The notes under the pieces are model-generated. The model was not told where the DNA came from, ran no database searches, and worked only from the letters and a program-made list of their open reading frames with translations. Shown here piece after piece: positions 60,489 through 64,000 of a stretch of 64,000 nt of DNA. The stretch is from Oceanospirillaceae bacterium. GTDB lineage: Bacteria > Pseudomonadota > Gammaproteobacteria > Pseudomonadales > Litoribrevibacteraceae. Location of the stretch: contig JADFAD010000006.1 of the NCBI GenBank assembly GCA_015665455.1, positions 620,001 to 684,000 on the forward strand. Direction: 5' to 3'. Position 1 is the first letter of the stretch, and the number at the start of each line of letters is the position of its first letter. A program made the position numbers and the translations under genes.

Positions 60489-61280
60489 ATGGCAGTAACA
60501 ATCAACACACTGAAAGAGATGAAACAGTCTGGTGAGAAGTTTACGTGTTTAACTTCTTATGATGCATCCTTTGCACAACTGGTAAGTTGTGCTGGCGTAG
60601 AAGTCATTCTTATCGGTGACTCCCTAGGAATGGTCCTTCAAGGCAATGACAGTACTTTGCCTGTTTCAATAGAAGATATGGCCTATCACACCAAGTGTGT
60701 AAGCAACGGAAACCAAGGCGCTCTTTTAATGGCTGACATGCCATTTATGTCTTATTCAACACCAGAGCAAGCCATGGACACCGCTGCCTGTCTAATGCAG
60801 TCCGGCGCCCACATAGTAAAGCTCGAAGGCGGAAGCTGGCTTGCAGAAACCACTCGCTTGCTGAGCGAACGAGGCATCCCCACTTGTATTCATCTTGGAC
60901 TAACCCCCCAAACGGTCAATAAGATGGGAGGCTATAAAGTTCAAGGCCGTCAAGACGAACAAGCCAACAATATGGTCGATGATGCAATTAACCTAGCAAA
61001 TGCAGGCGCTGACATTATCTTGCTTGAATGCGTACCGGCGAGCCTTGCTGAAAAAATATCCAGTTCAGTGGACATACCTGTCATTGGTATCGGTGCAGGT
61101 AATAAGACTGACGGTCAAGTTCTGGTTCTTCATGACATGCTAGGCGTAACAAGCGGCCACAGACCTAAGTTTGTTAAGAACTTCCTTGAAGGCTCAAACA
61201 GTGTCACCTCTGCCATTGAAAGTTATATCAAAGATGTAAAATCCGGCGAATTCCCTTCTGAAGAGCACACCTTCAAATAA
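60489..61280 (+). CDS. panB: 3-methyl-2-oxobutanoate hydroxymethyltransferase
   Basis: 263 residues, normal PanB length. [38 protein letters not shown] and [10 protein letters not shown], with [10 protein letters not shown] and [10 protein letters not shown], are the family motifs; Mg ligands are the aspartates in GDSLG and the following aspartate. The enzyme makes ketopantoate from ketoisovalerate and methylene-tetrahydrofolate, linking folate (folK upstream) and pantothenate synthesis. Confidence 0.96.
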   Translation: MAVTINTLKEMKQSGEKFTCLTSYDASFAQLVSCAGVEVILIGDSLGMVLQGNDSTLPVSIEDMAYHTKCVSNGNQGALLMADMPFMSYSTPEQAMDTAACLMQSGAHIVKLEGGSWLAETTRLLSERGIPTCIHLGLTPQTVNKMGGYKVQGRQDEQANNMVDDAINLANAGADIILLECVPASLAEKISSSVDIPVIGIGAGNKTDGQVLVLHDMLGVTSGHRPKFVKNFLEGSNSVTSAIESYIKDVKSGEFPSEEHTFK

Positions 61281-61285
61281 TTTAA

Positions 61286-61308
61286 TTGAGCGGTTTCAAG
61301 CCGCTCAA
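61286..61308 (+). other. Hairpin between panB and panC
   Basis: TTGAGCGG (61286-61293), loop TTTCAAG, CCGCTCAA (61301-61308), then TCTTTAA. Weak terminator or mRNA-stabilising stem. Confidence 0.55.
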
Positions 61309-61348
61309 TCTTTAACCTTATTTACTTTGTCTTAAAAAGAAACTCTGT

Positions 61349-62215
61349 ATGAAAATTATTCATAGCATTCAAGAATTGCGTAAAGAACTCCATATGCGTC
61401 GTTTCGATAAGGAACGAATCAGCTTTGTTCCAACGATGGGAAACCTTCATGAAGGGCATATCAGCTTAATTCATAGAGCAGCAGAGAAGGCAGATTGCGT
61501 TGTCGCCAGTATTTTTGTTAATCCTCTACAATTTGGCGCTAACGAAGACTTAGAGTCTTATCCTAGCACGCCGGAAGAAGACGAAGCACAGCTTTTAGCA
61601 ACAGGCTCGGTAGACTTCCTTTTCCGCCCTAGGGCAGACGAAATTTACCCTGTCGGGCAAGAAAATCATACCATTGTAGAAGTGCCAAATATTTCAGACG
61701 TGTATTGTGGTTCAAGCCGACCAGGGCACTTCCGAGGCGTAGCCACAATTGTCTGTAAACTTCTAAATATTGTTCAACCTGACTTTGCAATTTTTGGAAA
61801 TAAAGACTTCCAACAACTGATGGTTATCCGGAAAATGGTTGAAGACTTGTGCCTACCCGTGAAAGTCATTGGTGCAGACACAGCGCGCGCAGAAGATGGG
61901 CTTGCTCTAAGCTCTAGAAACGGTTATCTAACGCCCGAAGAAAGAGCCATTGCACCCAACCTCCATAAAGCACTCACTCAAGCGAAAGAAGCCCTTCTTG
62001 ATGGTCAAGCCGACATCAAAGGCATTGAAGCCCGAGCCAATCAATTTCTCGACCAATCAGGACTCCAACCCGACTATTTCGAGATATGTAATGCAAAGAC
62101 ACTGGAACCCGCATTACGATCAGACCAACAAATGGTTATTCTTGCGGCGGCCTACCTTGGAAAAGCCCGCTTAATTGATAACATGGTTGTTGACGGTCAC
62201 AAAAACAACACTTAA
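61349..62215 (+). CDS. panC: Pantothenate synthetase
   Basis: 288 residues. FVPTMGNLHEGHISLIHRA carries the HIGH-like motif (HEGH), SIFVNPLQFGANEDLESYP and RPGHFRGVATIVCKLLNIVQ bind pantoate and beta-alanine, and ALSSRNGYL is the KMSKS counterpart. The enzyme joins pantoate and beta-alanine with ATP, in the cytoplasm. It follows panB by 68 bp. Confidence 0.96.
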   Translation: MKIIHSIQELRKELHMRRFDKERISFVPTMGNLHEGHISLIHRAAEKADCVVASIFVNPLQFGANEDLESYPSTPEEDEAQLLATGSVDFLFRPRADEIYPVGQENHTIVEVPNISDVYCGSSRPGHFRGVATIVCKLLNIVQPDFAIFGNKDFQQLMVIRKMVEDLCLPVKVIGADTARAEDGLALSSRNGYLTPEERAIAPNLHKALTQAKEALLDGQADIKGIEARANQFLDQSGLQPDYFEICNAKTLEPALRSDQQMVILAAAYLGKARLIDNMVVDGHKNNT

Positions 62216-62265
62216 TCGGCTTTGGCGGCTTAAGTTAAAAATCCGCCATGCCTAAAGATTGATCA

Positions 62266-62312
62266 CCCGAACACTTTCGGGCATACTGCGTCGCTCGTTG
62301 CGCGGGGCGCAG
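62266..62312 (+). other. GC-rich structured leader of panD
   Basis: CCCGAA (62266-62271)/TTCGGG (62276-62281) and CTGCG (62286-62290)/CGCAG (62308-62312) are two stems in a stretch far richer in GC than its surroundings, between panC and panD. The ribosome binding site GAGGGG follows. Perhaps an mRNA stem or regulatory leader; no known riboswitch recognised. Confidence 0.35.
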
Positions 62313-62348
62313 AACACTTAAAGAATATACTGTAGAGGGGATTTATCC

Positions 62349-62729
62349 ATGCAATCCATCATGTTAAAGGCTAAGCTTCACCAAGCCCGAGTAACCCACG
62401 CAGTATTGGAGTATGAAGGTTCCTGTGCAATTGATAGCAAATTGCTTGATATGACAGGCCTCAAAGAATACGAGCAAATCCAGATTTATAACCTGGATAA
62501 TGGTGAACGTTTCACTACGTACATCATCCGTGGGGAAGAAAATTCAGGTATTATCTCTATGAACGGCGCTGCTGCCCATAAAGCATCACCCGGAGATCGA
62601 GTGATCATTTGCGCTTACGGTAATTACACTGAAGCAGAAATGATTAACCATAAGCCTTCCATGGTTTACCTTAAAGAAGGTAATGAAGTGAGCCACACGG
62701 CAAATGCTATTCCGGTTCAAGTTGCCTAA
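62349..62729 (+). CDS. panD: Aspartate 1-decarboxylase
   Basis: 126 residues of the pyruvoyl-dependent enzyme. The precursor cleaves at Gly-Ser in [10 protein letters not shown], where Ser25 becomes the pyruvoyl group. [34 protein letters not shown] and [16 protein letters not shown] are the family blocks. It makes the beta-alanine used by PanC. The ATG has GAGGGG in front. Confidence 0.97.
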   Translation: MQSIMLKAKLHQARVTHAVLEYEGSCAIDSKLLDMTGLKEYEQIQIYNLDNGERFTTYIIRGEENSGIISMNGAAAHKASPGDRVIICAYGNYTEAEMINHKPSMVYLKEGNEVSHTANAIPVQVA

Positions 62730-62750
62730 TTGGCATCAAACCAAATAGCG

Positions 62751-62778
62751 AAGGCCTCAATATGAGGCCTTTTTTTTT
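62751..62778 (+). terminator. Terminator after panD
   Basis: AAGGCCTCA (62751-62759), ATA, TGAGGCCTT (62763-62771), then a T-run to 62778. Confidence 0.93.
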
Positions 62779-62838
62779 AGTAAATAAAACGATTAAATAC
62801 TACTTTCGACATTAACGACTTCGTCAAGGATATATGTC

Positions 62839-64000
62839 ATGTCAGAACTCCCTTACTCATCCAAATACCCAAATACCCTGCCTATTTGGCAAAAGCTTCA
62901 AGAGCATCAAACCAAATTAAGCAAGATGCACCTTAGAGACGAGTTCAATAGAGATTCTGATAGAGCTGAGCGTTTCTTCCTGCAAAGCGAGCATATATAC
63001 CTAGATTATTCGAAAAACCTGATAACAGACGAGACACTTAAGCTGCTCGAAGAGCTTACTCAAGATGCAGGGCTTCCTGATGCAATAAAAGCCATGTTCT
63101 CAGGGGAAAAAATAAATAATACGGAAGAGCGTCCCGCACTGCATGTCGCCTTGCGTAACCAAGCAGGTACTCCGTTCAATGTGGACGGCAAGGACGTTAT
63201 GCCTGAGGTCAAAGCAGCACTCAACCAAATGGAACGTTTTGTTTGGTCCATACACAGTGCACAGTCACGAGGCTATACCAACAAACGATTCACAGACATC
63301 GTTCAATTAGGTATAGGCGGCTCATATTTAGGGCCAAAAGTGGTTTCCGCCGCGCTTAAGCCATATTGGAAATCAGGTCTTAATCTACATTACGTTGCAA
63401 ATATTGACGGCACACACATCACGGAAGAGTTGAAGCATCTCTCACCTGAAACCACTCTGTTTATCATTGCATCCAAGTCGTTCGGTACCCAAGAAACCAT
63501 TATGAATGCGAAATCAGCCAAAGACTGGTTTTTAAAGAATGGCGGGAACCAAGAGGAAATCCATAAACATTTTGTGGCAATCTCTTCCAACGAAAAGAAA
63601 GCCATCGACTTCGGCATCGCGAAAGAGAATATTTTCCCGATGTGGGATTGGGTGGGTGGACGTTATTCACTGTGGTCGACGATCGGCCTCCCTATTGCCC
63701 TGACGGTCGGTATCGAAAACTTCAAAGCCTTACTTTCTGGCGCTCACGAAATGGACGAACATTTCCGTACCGCTCCGTTCTCTCAAAACATTCCAGTCAT
63801 TTTAGCGATGCTGGGCGTGTGGTATAGCAACTTCTTTAAAGCCGATTCTCACGCTATCCTTCCGTACGACCATTACCTAAGAGCCCTACCTGCCCATATT
63901 CAACAGTTGGACATGGAGAGCAATGGTAAATCAGTAACCCACTCTGGTGAGCCAGTGGACTGGTCTACAGGACCTATCATCTGGGGGGGTGCCGGAGCGA
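62839..64000 (+). CDS. pgi: Glucose-6-phosphate isomerase, 3' truncated by window edge
   Basis: 387 codons from ATG 62839, with AAGGA eight bases upstream; an out-of-frame ATG stands at 62834. VQLGIGGSYLGPKVVSAAL and ASKSFGTQETIMNAKSAKDW bind the sugar phosphate; FPMWDWVGGRYSLWSTIGLP is the PROSITE-type signature 1, and the catalytic Glu is in this block region. Pgi interconverts glucose-6- and fructose-6-phosphate. Its place after panD is the Pseudomonas arrangement. The last third of the protein lies outside the window. Confidence 0.95.
   Translation, partial: MSELPYSSKYPNTLPIWQKLQEHQTKLSKMHLRDEFNRDSDRAERFFLQSEHIYLDYSKNLITDETLKLLEELTQDAGLPDAIKAMFSGEKINNTEERPALHVALRNQAGTPFNVDGKDVMPEVKAALNQMERFVWSIHSAQSRGYTNKRFTDIVQLGIGGSYLGPKVVSAALKPYWKSGLNLHYVANIDGTHITEELKHLSPETTLFIIASKSFGTQETIMNAKSAKDWFLKNGGNQEEIHKHFVAISSNEKKAIDFGIAKENIFPMWDWVGGRYSLWSTIGLPIALTVGIENFKALLSGAHEMDEHFRTAPFSQNIPVILAMLGVWYSNFFKADSHAILPYDHYLRALPAHIQQLDMESNGKSVTHSGEPVDWSTGPIIWGGAGA

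Overview
The window reads as chromosome of a marine gammaproteobacterium of the Pseudomonadales/Oceanospirillales type, with moderately AT-rich DNA. The strongest evidence is the block from about 50.7 to 64 kb. It has the gene order sfsA, dksA, gluQ, a small CbrX-like gene, cbrA, cbrB, a gap with CrcZ-like RNA features, pcnB, folK, panB, panC, panD, pgi, which is the arrangement known from Pseudomonas. A wax ester synthase/DGAT, an acyl-CoA-binding protein, a DUF1302 outer-membrane protein and an RND/lipoprotein-sorting system point to an oil- or lipid-storing marine bacterium. No insertion sequence, prophage, integrase or CRISPR array was seen.

Layout. 1-8.7 kb: 3' truncated isoaspartyl dipeptidase (iadA), a chemotaxis receptor and two large surface lipoproteins. 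8.8-17 kb: subtilisin-like protease with a CFI-box C-terminus, TSUP permease, a DnaA-box cluster in a 468-bp gap, avtA, rarD, a small helical protein, a GNAT enzyme and a DTW-domain tRNA modification enzyme. 17-30.7 kb, all on the minus strand: MASE2-like hybrid histidine kinase, two paralogous flavin oxidoreductases, a dGTPase, a RetSat/CrtI-like oxidoreductase, a SelW-like protein, a DUF1302 porin-like protein, an RND transporter fused to a LolA-like domain, and a MarR regulator with three matching palindromic sites. 30.9-37.3 kb: solute-binding protein, long-chain acyl-CoA synthetase, a probable c-di-GMP pair (MshEN-domain membrane protein and PilZ protein), M23 peptidase, and tRNA genes for Thr, Leu and Gln. 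37.4-50 kb: a hexanucleotide microsatellite, a degenerate MltC-like protein, and a lipid-storage cluster (phasin-like/ACBP fusion, WS/DGAT, lysophospholipid acyltransferase, SDR). It continues with a K+ channel, a GspE-like ATPase, a CYTH phosphatase, a CheY-like regulator and a cyclic-nucleotide-binding protein. 50.05-50.2 kb: promoter with two Fur-like boxes followed within about 90 bp by a strong terminator and no ORF, most likely an iron-regulated small RNA. 50.2-64 kb: the conserved dksA-cbrAB-pcnB-pan-pgi block, ending inside pgi.

How the parts fit together. Lipid metabolism recurs: the acyl-CoA synthetase activates fatty acids, the ACBP could hold acyl-CoA at storage granules, WS/DGAT and LPLAT would esterify them, and the MarR-controlled RND/DUF1302 locus may handle hydrophobic molecules in the envelope. 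Carbon control is represented by CbrA/CbrB and a probable CrcZ RNA with three perfect AAN-repeat tracts, which would titrate Hfq/Crc. The two RNA genes and the phasin-ACBP fusion are the most interesting candidates. Functions are assigned by recognising family motifs by eye; no database search was run.
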